Shown here: positions 8,636 through 16,801 of the stretch, in pieces | Layout: each line of letters opens with the position of its first letter | Numbering within the stretch: the stretch's first letter is position 1 | DNA from: Limnochordia bacterium | Lineage (GTDB): Bacteria; Bacillota; Limnochordia; Darwinibacteriales; DTU012 | Length of the DNA: 50,291 nt | Assembly (NCBI GenBank): GCA_007116145.1 | Contig: SKJB01000067.1 | Span: forward strand, 1 to 50,291 | Reading direction: 5' to 3' | The notes under the pieces: model-generated | What the model was told of the DNA's origin: nothing | The model's database searches: none | The model's input: only the letters and a program-made list of their open reading frames with translations | Program-made: the position numbers and the translations under genes

Positions 8636-8696
8636 TTATCCACAGAGTCCACAGGGTTACCCACAATATTTTGGGGGAAACAGTTGTTTCCCACTA
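8636..8696 (+). other. Cluster of DnaA-box-like sites
   Basis: A perfect DnaA box TTATCCACA lies at 8636-8644. It is followed by GAGTCCACA (8645-8653), TTACCCACA (8657-8665, one mismatch) and TTTCCCACT (8688-8696). All are in the same orientation, the first three at roughly helical-turn spacing. The stretch lies between a terminator and the rubrerythrin promoter. It could be a DnaA-binding regulatory site or a chance cluster. There is no dnaA or dnaN gene in the window. Confidence 0.45.
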
Positions 8697-8718
8697 TATT
8701 TAGGGGTAGAATCTTTAT

Positions 8719-8753
8719 TTAGTATTGATTACTAATAAAAAGTATGGTATTAT
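8719..8753 (+). promoter_or_regulatory. Rubrerythrin promoter with overlapping PerR/Fur-like operator
   Basis: TTGATT (8725-8730) and TATTAT (8748-8753) are 17 bases apart. The palindrome TTAGTATTGATTACTAA (8719-8735) covers the -35 box, a position suited to repression. Its shape recalls PerR boxes, but it is not a consensus match. Confidence 0.6.
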
Positions 8754-8784
8754 AAGGTAAATAAAGAAGGGAGAATGAGAATTT

Positions 8785-9288
8785 ATGCGCGCAATGACAG
8801 AAAAGAATTTGTTAGATGCATTTGCTGGAGAGAGTCAGGCTCATGTAAAATACTTAGTGTTTAGTGAGATGGCCGAAAAAGAGGGGTTTGCTAATGTCGC
8901 TCGTTTGTTTAAAGCAATTTCACATGCTGAATTCGTGCACGCGAGAAATCATCTCAAGGAGTTAGCGGGAGTTAAAGATTCTAGTCATAATCTCCAAGAA
9001 GCCATTGATGGCGAAAATTTCGAGGTTGGAGAGATGTATGCAGCTTATTTTGCTGTGGCTGCATTACAGGATGAAAAAGGTGCCATGCGATCCACTCGTT
9101 ATGCCTCTGAAGCAGAGAAAATTCACGCAAGCATGTATGAATCCGCGAAGGCAAAAGTAGATGGAGGTCAGGATATTTCCCTTGGTGTTGTGCAAATATG
9201 TGAGATTTGTGGTCATACAGTGGAAGGTGATGCTCCCGATGCATGCCCGGTCTGTGGTGTGCCCTCCTCAAAATTTACTGCCTTTTAG
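8785..9288 (+). CDS. rbr: Rubrerythrin
   Basis: Rubrerythrin reduces hydrogen peroxide in the cytoplasm of anaerobes, using electrons from rubredoxin-type donors. The N-terminal four-helix diiron domain shows the expected Glu and EXXH ligands (GESQAHVKY, ISHAEFVHA, and DEKGA to ASEAEKIHA). The C-terminal ~35 residues form a rubredoxin domain with two CXXC pairs (CEICG and CPVCG). Length 167 aa is slightly short but complete. korA follows 12 bases after the stop, so peroxide defence and the oxygen-sensitive oxidoreductase are probably co-transcribed. The upstream palindrome suggests peroxide or metal control. Confidence 0.93.
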   Translation: MRAMTEKNLLDAFAGESQAHVKYLVFSEMAEKEGFANVARLFKAISHAEFVHARNHLKELAGVKDSSHNLQEAIDGENFEVGEMYAAYFAVAALQDEKGAMRSTRYASEAEKIHASMYESAKAKVDGGQDISLGVVQICEICGHTVEGDAPDACPVCGVPSSKFTAF

Positions 9289-9300
9289 GAGAGGATAGCT

Positions 9301-11016
9301 ATGAAAACTTTTAATATCACGATTGGCGGTGAGGCAGGTCAAGGTCTGGTCTCAGTCGGCAATATACTATTAAAAGCTATCGTTAAAGAAGGATGGTATT
9401 TGTTTGCCAATCAAGATTATGAATCAAGAATCCGCGGTGGTCATAATCTTTTTCAATTTTGCATCTCTGATAAACCAGTCTTCGTTGGGGAGCCGCGCAT
9501 TGATGTACTTGTGGCTTTAGACGAAGTATCCATGGAATTACATCAAGCGGATCTCGCCGATGACGGTGTTGTAATTTATGATCCGACAATTACTGGAGAA
9601 TTAACCGGAAGACCGAATTTGATCAGAATTCCATTTGCAAAAATAACGGAGGAGCAGCATCAGCCTAGGGTAATGGCTAACGTTGTGGCAGCTGGAGCGA
9701 TTTGGGCTCTCTTAAGTGACTCACTAACCGTATTAGACGCAACGTTGACTAAAATGTTTGGGGCAAAAGGTGAGGAAATTGTCAACGGGAATAAGGGGGT
9801 AGCAAAGGCTGGATTTGATTTAGTGGAAAAGGCCTTAGGTAAGCGATTAAAGCCTGCAAAGCCCAATGTTATCGCGCCGCGAATGATACTAAAAGGTAAT
9901 GAAGCACTACCTGCTGGTGCCCTAGCGGCAGGGCTTAAGTTTATGAGCGCCTACCCTATGACACCCTCCACGGGGGTAACGGAGTTTGTTGCAACCCATG
10001 GTGAAAAGTGTTCAGTCATTATGGAACAAACAGAAGATGAGATTTCTGCTGTCAATATGGCAGTGGGGGCTGCATTTGCAGGAGTTCGAGCGATGACAGC
10101 CACATCTGGTGGTGGTTTTGCTTTAATGACTGAAGCTTTAGGGTTAGCGGGATCGGCGGAAATACCGTTAGTTGTTATTAATGCCCAACGGCCTGGACCT
10201 AGTACTGGGTTGCCCACCCGGACTGAGCAGGGCGATTTATTGTATGGTTATGGGATGTCAAGTGGTGACTTTCCCAAGGCGCTGTTAGCGCCTGGTGATG
10301 TGGAGGAAGCGTTTTATCTCATGGGGCATGCCTTTAATCTCGCAGAGCAATACCAAATGCCGGTTGTGGTTTTTAGTGATCAACATCTCGCTGATTCCTA
10401 TCAAACTGTGGCTCCGTTTGATCTTACGCAGATAGAGATAAAGCGCGGAAGTTTTGTTGCCAGAGAGCAAGCTGGATTAGATTATAAACGCTATCGCTAC
10501 ACGGAATCAGGTGTTTCTCCGCGGATGTACCCTGGTTTTGGCGAGGGGTTCGTGGTTTCAGCTGGGGATGAACATGATGAAGAGGGGCATCTGATTGAGG
10601 ATATTGCCACTCGGGTTAAAATGATGGAAAAACGGATGGCTAAAATGCAAGGAGTGCTGCGTGATGCGCTGGCGCCTGTTACGTATGGTGACGATCAGCC
10701 AGATATTGTACTAATCGGCTGGGGATCGACGAAAGGTGCGATTCGAAGCGCTGTAGAGATTTTACAGGAGCAAGGTACCAAAGCGTTAGCCATACATTTG
10801 CCCCAGGTGTATCCGTTGCCAGCAGAGTTAGAACAGTTATTGGCTGGTCCAGGGGAAAAGTATGTGGTCGAAGGAAATTTCAGTGGTCAATTGCAAAAGT
10901 TGCTGGGAATGGAATTTGCATGGAAACCCGCGGGTAGTGTGCGTCGATTTGATGGTCGTCCTCTAAATGCCCACTATATCCTAGAACGGTTAGCGGGGGG
11001 TGCGTATTATGAGTGA
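9301..11016 (+). CDS. korA: 2-oxoacid:ferredoxin oxidoreductase, fused gamma-alpha subunit
   Basis: It catalyses oxidative decarboxylation of a 2-oxoacid (often 2-oxoglutarate) to acyl-CoA with ferredoxin as acceptor, or the reverse carboxylation. The gamma domain spans about residues 1-185, starting GGEAGQGLVSVGN. The alpha pyrimidine-binding domain starts near 195 and includes SAYPMTPSTG and the EQTEDEISA stretch that touches the thiamine diphosphate. The third domain ends near 571. This fusion is typical of two-subunit KorAB enzymes. Substrate cannot be fixed from sequence. It overlaps korB by 8 bases. Confidence 0.9.
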   Translation: MKTFNITIGGEAGQGLVSVGNILLKAIVKEGWYLFANQDYESRIRGGHNLFQFCISDKPVFVGEPRIDVLVALDEVSMELHQADLADDGVVIYDPTITGELTGRPNLIRIPFAKITEEQHQPRVMANVVAAGAIWALLSDSLTVLDATLTKMFGAKGEEIVNGNKGVAKAGFDLVEKALGKRLKPAKPNVIAPRMILKGNEALPAGALAAGLKFMSAYPMTPSTGVTEFVATHGEKCSVIMEQTEDEISAVNMAVGAAFAGVRAMTATSGGGFALMTEALGLAGSAEIPLVVINAQRPGPSTGLPTRTEQGDLLYGYGMSSGDFPKALLAPGDVEEAFYLMGHAFNLAEQYQMPVVVFSDQHLADSYQTVAPFDLTQIEIKRGSFVAREQAGLDYKRYRYTESGVSPRMYPGFGEGFVVSAGDEHDEEGHLIEDIATRVKMMEKRMAKMQGVLRDALAPVTYGDDQPDIVLIGWGSTKGAIRSAVEILQEQGTKALAIHLPQVYPLPAELEQLLAGPGEKYVVEGNFSGQLQKLLGMEFAWKPAGSVRRFDGRPLNAHYILERLAGGAYYE

Positions 11017-11875
11017 AAGAGCTAAAGGGTTTACTATCTCTAAAGAAACAGCTTGGTGTCCTGGGTGTGGTAATTTCGGCATTGTGGGAGCATTAGGGGA
11101 AGCTTTGGATGGATTAGGCTTGGCGCCAAATAAGGTGTTGTTTGTCTCTGGTATTGGGCAGGCTGGTAAAACGCCGCACTATATTCGTGGAAATGTGCTC
11201 AATACATTACACGGACGTAGCTTGCCTACAGCAACAGGGGCGAAGCTTGCCAATTCGCAATTAACTGTAATTGCCATGGGTGGCGATGGCGACGGATATG
11301 CCGAGGGAGCTAATCATTTCCTGCATGCCATTCGTAAAAACGTAAATATTACTTATATCGTCCATGACAATCGCGTGTTTGGGCTCACTAAAGGGCAAGC
11401 ATCACCAGTCTCAGACGGTGGAATGGTAACGGGAACTACACCCAGCGGGAATATGAATGAAGCCTTTAACCCCCTCGCAATGGCGATTACGTTAAATGGT
11501 GGATTTGTTGCTCGTAGTTATTCAGCTTCGAAGGAACATTTAATTCAAACTATTCAAGCTGGGATCAATCATCCAGGTTTTTCGTTTATCGATGTTTTGC
11601 AACCATGTGTCACGTTTAATAAGTTGAATACCTATCAATGGTATCGAGCTCGAGTTTATGATCTGGCTGATGAAAAGGATTATGATCCTACAAACAAAAC
11701 AGCTGCTTGGGAGCGAAGTTTTGAATGGGGAGAGCAAATTCCCATTGGTGTCTTCTATAAGGTAGAGCGCAAAACCTTAGATGACAACATTTCGGTTACT
11801 AAAAACGAATCATTAGTCGATCAGTCCTGTGATAATCTCGCAATTCAACAGGTTATTGATCAATTCTATGTCTAG
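11009..11875 (+). CDS. korB: 2-oxoacid:ferredoxin oxidoreductase, beta subunit
   Basis: The beta subunit binds thiamine diphosphate and one [4Fe-4S] cluster. WCPGCGNFG (about residues 13-21) supplies the first two cluster Cys and LQPCVTFN near 190 another. The ThDP/Mg motif GGDGDGYAEGANHF lies near 91, with DNRVFGLTKGQ after it. I chose the ATG at 11009, which has GCGGGGGG 8 bases upstream, over an in-frame GTG at 11000. Length is 288 aa. There is no separate ferredoxin-like delta subunit, so electrons must pass to a soluble ferredoxin. A strong terminator follows. Confidence 0.92.
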   Translation: MSERAKGFTISKETAWCPGCGNFGIVGALGEALDGLGLAPNKVLFVSGIGQAGKTPHYIRGNVLNTLHGRSLPTATGAKLANSQLTVIAMGGDGDGYAEGANHFLHAIRKNVNITYIVHDNRVFGLTKGQASPVSDGGMVTGTTPSGNMNEAFNPLAMAITLNGGFVARSYSASKEHLIQTIQAGINHPGFSFIDVLQPCVTFNKLNTYQWYRARVYDLADEKDYDPTNKTAAWERSFEWGEQIPIGVFYKVERKTLDDNISVTKNESLVDQSCDNLAIQQVIDQFYV

Positions 11876-11892
11876 AGGAAACCCTTGTTAGA

Positions 11893-11924
11893 AGCACTTC
11901 TATCTGGTAGAGGTGCTTTTTTTT
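11893..11924 (+). terminator. Rho-independent terminator after korB
   Basis: AGCACTTCTA pairs with TAGAGGTGCT around TCTGG and is followed by eight T residues. It ends the rbr-korA-korB unit. Confidence 0.88.
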
Positions 11925-11985
11925 GTCTACATATAACAGAGCTGATTTTCAAAAACTAGGGTGGAAGAAAGGAGAGTGTGTAACG

Positions 11986-12231
11986 ATGGATAAAGGAAAA
12001 CGAAATAAGTCAAAGCCAGATAATCGCTCCGACAATGTAGAAAAATTGCAGGATCAAGTGCAGGAAACCATTATGAATCTAGAGGGTGCTCATGAATCTT
12101 TGCATAATGAGGACTTGCCCTTAGATCAGAAGAAGGCAATTATCGAAAAAAATAAACGACGTGAAGAATCCATTGCCGATAAGCGGGACGAAATACGAGA
12201 TGAACACGAGTTTCAGCAGAGAAAAGACTAA
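11986..12231 (+). CDS. tlp: Small acid-soluble spore protein Tlp
   Basis: Tlp is a minor small acid-soluble protein of the spore core. The diagnostic run DNRSDNVEKLQDQVQETI lies near the N-terminus, followed by a charged helical stretch with EKNKRREESI. Length is 81 aa, like B. subtilis Tlp (83 aa). The ATG at 11986 has AAAGGAGAG about 9 bases upstream. The mature protein is highly charged with no hydrophobic segment. A hairpin follows, so it is likely monocistronic and made in the forespore, although I could not mark a clear sigma-G promoter. Confidence 0.9.
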   Translation: MDKGKRNKSKPDNRSDNVEKLQDQVQETIMNLEGAHESLHNEDLPLDQKKAIIEKNKRREESIADKRDEIRDEHEFQQRKD

Positions 12232-12261
12232 ACGTAGGGCTTGCATAAGAGATTTAGCGTA

Positions 12262-12309
12262 AAGAACTGATCAGGCGGGATGAAATACACCTATGCCTGA
12301 TCAGTTCTT
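12262..12309 (+). terminator. Strong hairpin after tlp, likely terminator
   Basis: A perfect 15-bp inverted repeat (12262-12276 against 12295-12309, AAGAACTGATCAGGC) encloses an 18-base loop. The T tract after it is poor, so termination may be partial. Confidence 0.65.
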
Positions 12310-12456
12310 ATTTCAATAAAAAAATTTTTATTAAATGTTAACCTTTTGCATTAGTATTTTAGCAGTTTTTAGCAGGAGTATTTAAGGGAAACGTAGAAAG
12401 ACAGTAAAGTAGGCGAATCTCGTGCTAGTATATCTAAGTGAGGGGAACCGTTTTCT

Positions 12457-12507
12457 AACACAAAAACTAGTTTTTCATACGTTGTGTTCTAGGCATTTTG
12501 AATGCCT
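12457..12507 (+). promoter_or_regulatory. Nested inverted repeats in the leader of the DUF4914 gene
   Basis: AACACAA (12457-12463) is matched by TTGTGTT (12482-12488). Between them lies the palindrome AAAAACTAGTTTTT. A second hairpin, AGGCATT-TTG-AATGCCT, follows at 12491-12507, about 50 bases before the start codon. No T run follows either, so an operator or leader structure is more likely than a terminator. Confidence 0.4.
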
Positions 12508-12556
12508 GTAGATTGATTGTTTAAATACTTTGTATAGACAGAAAAGGAGAATGTAG

Positions 12557-14434
12557 ATGGTTAATTCATTGTTACAGAAGCTTGTATTGCCACAAGAGAT
12601 CGACAAAGTGATTAAAACTTGCAAGAACGTTATAGTTCCTGCTAGTAGAAACCAATTACTCGAAATGGCCTTAGGTGGTCAACAGAATGGTTTCTTTGAG
12701 GTTGCTTATGATGTGCCTGGGGTAGGACGACATGTTGAGGCTACGGTTGCCGCATGTAAAAATGGGGCAGCAGTAAACTATACTGAGGAATACATGCGTC
12801 GACGAGATCCTAATTGTATGGTGATAGGTGATGATTTACCAACAGATAAACCTCGCTACGAAGACAATTATGGTGCGAAGTTTGATGCCTTACGGCAGTT
12901 AACACTAGATTGGCTTGCTGAGCAAGACTTAATTGTTATGCCATTTATGGCTGGTGGAAAAGAATACGGCTATCAGGCACTCATGATTGGACCTCAAAAT
13001 GCAGCATTCTTTGCTGCTGGTTTATCGGATTTACAGGCCTTTGTGTCTGCAGATGAACTGACTGATGGCTTTAAACCAAGGGCAATTATTTATTTAGCTC
13101 CACCTTTTAGACACACGCACTTTGAAGGTAGGCAAATTGTTGTGCACAATCGATTAGAGGGTCTTCATGAAGTACATTCGTATAACCTCTATCCAGGTCC
13201 GAGTGCAAAAAAAGGTATCTATGGAGTGCTGTTAAATATTGGAGAGCAAGAAAATTGGGTAACACTCCATGCATCTACCGTAAAGATTACCACCCCCTAT
13301 GACAATATTCTCGCTATTATGCATGAAGGTGCAAGTGGGGGCGGTAAAAGTGAGATGATTGAAGAAATCCATCGAGAAAGTGATGGTACTATTTTACTGG
13401 GAACAAACACTGTTAGCGGTGAAGAGACGCGAATGGAGTTAAAGGAAACATGCGGATTAAACCCTGTTACTGATGACATGGCACTTTGTCCTCCTGTGTT
13501 ACAAACAGCCAATAAATTAGTGGTAAAAGATGCCGAAGAAGGATGGTTTTTAAGGATTGACCATATAACCAAGTATGGTACAGATCCTCACTACGAAAAG
13601 CTCACCATTCATCCGCAAGAACCTTTGATCTTCATGAATTTAGATGGTAAACCGGATGCGAGCTGTTTAATTTGGGAACACACCGAGGATGCTCCAGGTA
13701 GGCCTTGTCCAAATCCGCGCGTTATTATGCCACGGCGGTTTGTGCCAGGTGTAGCTATGGAACCAGTTCCGGTCGATATTCGCAGCTTTGGTGTTCGAGC
13801 ACCGGTCTGTACCAAAGAAAATCCAACCTATGGAATTATGGGCTTTTGTCACGTGTTACCTCCAAGTTTAGCATGGTTATGGCGGTTAGTGGCTCCTCGC
13901 GGTCATGCGAACCCAAGTATTACCGATACGGAAGGTATGACGAGTGAAGGTGTGGGTTCGTACTGGCCCTTTGCTACAGGTCGAATGGTGGATCAGGCGA
14001 ATTTACTGTTAGAACAAATTTTGAAGACATCCAGCAGTCGCTATATCCTCATTCCTAACCAACACGTAGGTGCTTATAAAGTTGGTTTTAAAGCCCAATG
14101 GCTAACTAGAGAGTATTTAGCTCGAAGGGGAAGTGCAAAGTTTGATATGGATAGACTCATAGAGTCGCGCTGTTCTGCCTTAGGGTACGCGTTGCAGTCC
14201 ATGAAGATAGATGGAACTCGTATTAACAAAGGTCTATTACAAGTAGAGCATCAACCCGAAGTAGGCGAAGAGGCGTTTGATGCAGGTTCAAAGATTCTTC
14301 TAAACTTCTTCAAGCGAGAAGTAGTAAAGTTTAACACCTCGGAGTTGCATCCTTTAGGGAAGCAAATTATCGAATGCTGCTTAAACGATGGTAAGCTAGA
14401 AGATTATCTAAAATTTATCCCCATGAACTACTAA
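12557..14434 (+). CDS. DUF4914 protein with PEP-carboxykinase-like nucleotide site
   Basis: I recognise this as the DUF4914 family, whose function is not established. GASGGGKSEM (about residues 255-264) is close to the kinase-1 P-loop of phosphoenolpyruvate carboxykinases. VTDDMA near 312 could serve as the acidic metal motif. Length 625 aa is near that of GTP-dependent PEPCK. There is no signal peptide or membrane segment. The ATG has AAAGGAG about 8 bases upstream. It stands alone between the tlp hairpin and tRNA-Arg. A phosphotransferase of central metabolism is plausible, but the substrate is unknown. Confidence 0.75.
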   Translation: MVNSLLQKLVLPQEIDKVIKTCKNVIVPASRNQLLEMALGGQQNGFFEVAYDVPGVGRHVEATVAACKNGAAVNYTEEYMRRRDPNCMVIGDDLPTDKPRYEDNYGAKFDALRQLTLDWLAEQDLIVMPFMAGGKEYGYQALMIGPQNAAFFAAGLSDLQAFVSADELTDGFKPRAIIYLAPPFRHTHFEGRQIVVHNRLEGLHEVHSYNLYPGPSAKKGIYGVLLNIGEQENWVTLHASTVKITTPYDNILAIMHEGASGGGKSEMIEEIHRESDGTILLGTNTVSGEETRMELKETCGLNPVTDDMALCPPVLQTANKLVVKDAEEGWFLRIDHITKYGTDPHYEKLTIHPQEPLIFMNLDGKPDASCLIWEHTEDAPGRPCPNPRVIMPRRFVPGVAMEPVPVDIRSFGVRAPVCTKENPTYGIMGFCHVLPPSLAWLWRLVAPRGHANPSITDTEGMTSEGVGSYWPFATGRMVDQANLLLEQILKTSSSRYILIPNQHVGAYKVGFKAQWLTREYLARRGSAKFDMDRLIESRCSALGYALQSMKIDGTRINKGLLQVEHQPEVGEEAFDAGSKILLNFFKREVVKFNTSELHPLGKQIIECCLNDGKLEDYLKFIPMNY

Positions 14435-14500
14435 AGGGCGAGTTTGCTTAACGGTGAAGTACACCCCTGGATTCGAGGGTTTAGCCAGAGTGGACGAGGA

Positions 14501-14523
14501 GGTTACTCATTAATTGAGTAGCC
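14501..14523 (+). other. Small hairpin downstream of the DUF4914 gene
   Basis: GGTTACTCA and TGAGTAGCC form a 9-bp stem around TTAAT. There is no T tract. Nothing else recognisable lies between 14435 and the tRNA promoter. Confidence 0.35.
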
Positions 14524-14586
14524 GACCTTCTACTCAGCTTTAACATGTAGGACCTGCTGTGAGTTGTTAGAAAGCGATGATTAGTA

Positions 14587-14615
14587 TTGAATTTGCAGCG
14601 GATATATGCTAAAAT
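14587..14615 (+). promoter_or_regulatory. Promoter of tRNA-Arg
   Basis: TTGAAT (14587-14592) and TAAAAT (14610-14615) are 17 bases apart, with the tRNA 14 bases further on. Confidence 0.65.
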
Positions 14616-14629
14616 GAAGTTTGGGTTTC

Positions 14630-14705
14630 GGCCTCGTAGCTCAGGGGATAGAGCACCGGTTTCCTAAACCGGGTGTCGGATGTTCGAATCATCTCGAGGC
14701 CACCA
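14630..14705 (+). tRNA. tRNA-Arg (anticodon CCT)
   Basis: The acceptor stem GGCCTCG pairs with CGAGGCC, and the anticodon stem CCGGT/ACCGG encloses TTCCTAA, giving CCT, which reads AGG. The T arm has GTTCGAATC and the encoded CCA ends at 14705. Confidence 0.96.
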
Positions 14706-14816
14706 TCTTAATGACCATGGATAAAGGGTTTGTGAGTGGTGAAAAATAGAACAGATGCCGTCGAGTTGGATTTTACTGCACTTTTTTTAAAACGGTAAAT
14801 TAAATTACTATATTAA

Positions 14817-14840
14817 GCTCACCAAAGGTGGGCCTTTTTT
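14817..14840 (+). terminator. Rho-independent terminator
   Basis: GCTCACC-AAA-GGTGGGC is followed by seven T residues. It is probably the terminator of the tRNA-Arg transcript. Confidence 0.8.
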
Positions 14841-14944
14841 TGTTAGAGGAACGTTTGAAATCGCATCGATTTTATGCAAGGGTTTTGCATTTTAGTTCAA
14901 AGGATGCTCTCCTTAGGGATTTAAAAATCACTCGGTTTTGACAA

Positions 14945-14983
14945 GGCCTTGTAGCATGTAGTAATGTGCTAAGGTCTTTTTTT
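14945..14983 (+). terminator. Second terminator upstream of nif
   Basis: GGCCTT/AAGGTC and AGCA/TGCT form an interrupted stem followed by seven T residues. With the previous terminator it insulates nif from upstream transcription, unless one of them is a regulated leader. Confidence 0.65.
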
Positions 14984-15048
14984 GTGGAATGACTCGAGTA
15001 CCTAACATGTATTGTGCATGAATACGAGTACTATGTAATATTTAGGAG

Positions 15049-15077
15049 TTGACACACCTATATTTATGCGTTAATCT
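15049..15077 (+). promoter_or_regulatory. Promoter of the nif operon
   Basis: A consensus -35 TTGACA (15049-15054) and TAATCT (15072-15077) are 17 bases apart, which is sigma-A type rather than sigma-54. Confidence 0.7.
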
Positions 15078-15090
15078 TACTTATATTCAA

Positions 15091-16047
<957 letters not shown>

Positions 16048-16069
16048 AACAATCTAGGGAGGTAATATT

Positions 16070-16393
16070 GTGGAAATGATTAGAGCAATTATTAGGCCAG
16101 AAAAGGTAAGTGAGGTCTTAGCAGCGTTAATGGAAGCTGGATTTCCAGCTGTTACAAAAGTATCGGTCTATGGACGTGGCAAACAACGTGGGTTAAAAGT
16201 GGGTGAGATCCACTACGATGAGTTGCCAAAGGAACTAATAATGCTTGTAGTTCCTGATCAAGAACGAGAGTATGTACTTAAAACGATTCTAACAACTGCT
16301 CGCACTGGTGATGGTCATTTTGGTGATGGCAAAATTTTTATCTCACCTGTTGATGAAGCGTATACTATCAGCTCTGGAGTTAAAGAGTCGTAG
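16070..16393 (+). CDS. nifI1: Nitrogenase regulatory PII-like protein NifI1
   Basis: NifI1 forms a complex with NifI2 that switches nitrogenase activity off when nitrogen is sufficient, sensing 2-oxoglutarate and ATP. The PII fold is clear: MIRAIIRPEKVSEVLAAL at the start, the YGRGKQRGLKVGEIHYDELPK T-loop region, and GDGHFGDGKIFISPVDEAY at the end. Length is 107 aa. The GTG start has AGGGAGG 7 bases upstream. Its place between nifH and nifD is diagnostic and matches methanogens and many anaerobic Bacillota. Confidence 0.94.
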   Translation: MEMIRAIIRPEKVSEVLAALMEAGFPAVTKVSVYGRGKQRGLKVGEIHYDELPKELIMLVVPDQEREYVLKTILTTARTGDGHFGDGKIFISPVDEAYTISSGVKES

Positions 16394-16406
16394 GAGGGAT
16401 TGAGAG

Positions 16407-16787
16407 ATGAAGGAAGTAATGGCAGTGATTCGAATAAATATGATTAATGAGACCAAGCGTGCTTTGATTGATGCGGGAATTTCATCATTTACTGCACCTG
16501 GGAAAGTGCTAGGCCGTGGTAGGTGCCAAGTTGATTTCCAGTTTCTAACTGGAGAATTGCAAGAAGTGGCTCATCCTAGCAGCCATTTGACTACAGAAGC
16601 ACCGTTGATCGCTAAACGACTCGTAACCGTTGTGGTTCCAAACCACTTAGTTAAAACTGTAGTTGATACCATAATTACCACAAACCAAACAGGCCGACCG
16701 GGAGATGGGAAGATTTTTGTGTTACCAGTATTAGATTCTGTTAGAATCCGTAATGGTGAATGTGGCGATATGATATTAGATCAGTAA
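16407..16787 (+). CDS. nifI2: Nitrogenase regulatory PII-like protein NifI2
   Basis: This is the second PII paralogue of the nitrogenase switch. It is 126 aa, longer than NifI1 because of an extended T-loop (about residues 36-72, FLTGELQEVAHPSSHLTTEA). KRLVTVVVPNHLVKTVVDTI and GRPGDGKIFVLPVLDSVRIR are the PII C-terminal strands. The gene starts 13 bases after nifI1 with GGAGGG upstream. With NifI1 it binds NifDK directly in the studied methanogen system; that role is inferred here. Confidence 0.94.
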   Translation: MKEVMAVIRINMINETKRALIDAGISSFTAPGKVLGRGRCQVDFQFLTGELQEVAHPSSHLTTEAPLIAKRLVTVVVPNHLVKTVVDTIITTNQTGRPGDGKIFVLPVLDSVRIRNGECGDMILDQ

Positions 16788-16801
16788 GTGGAGGGATGAA
16801 G

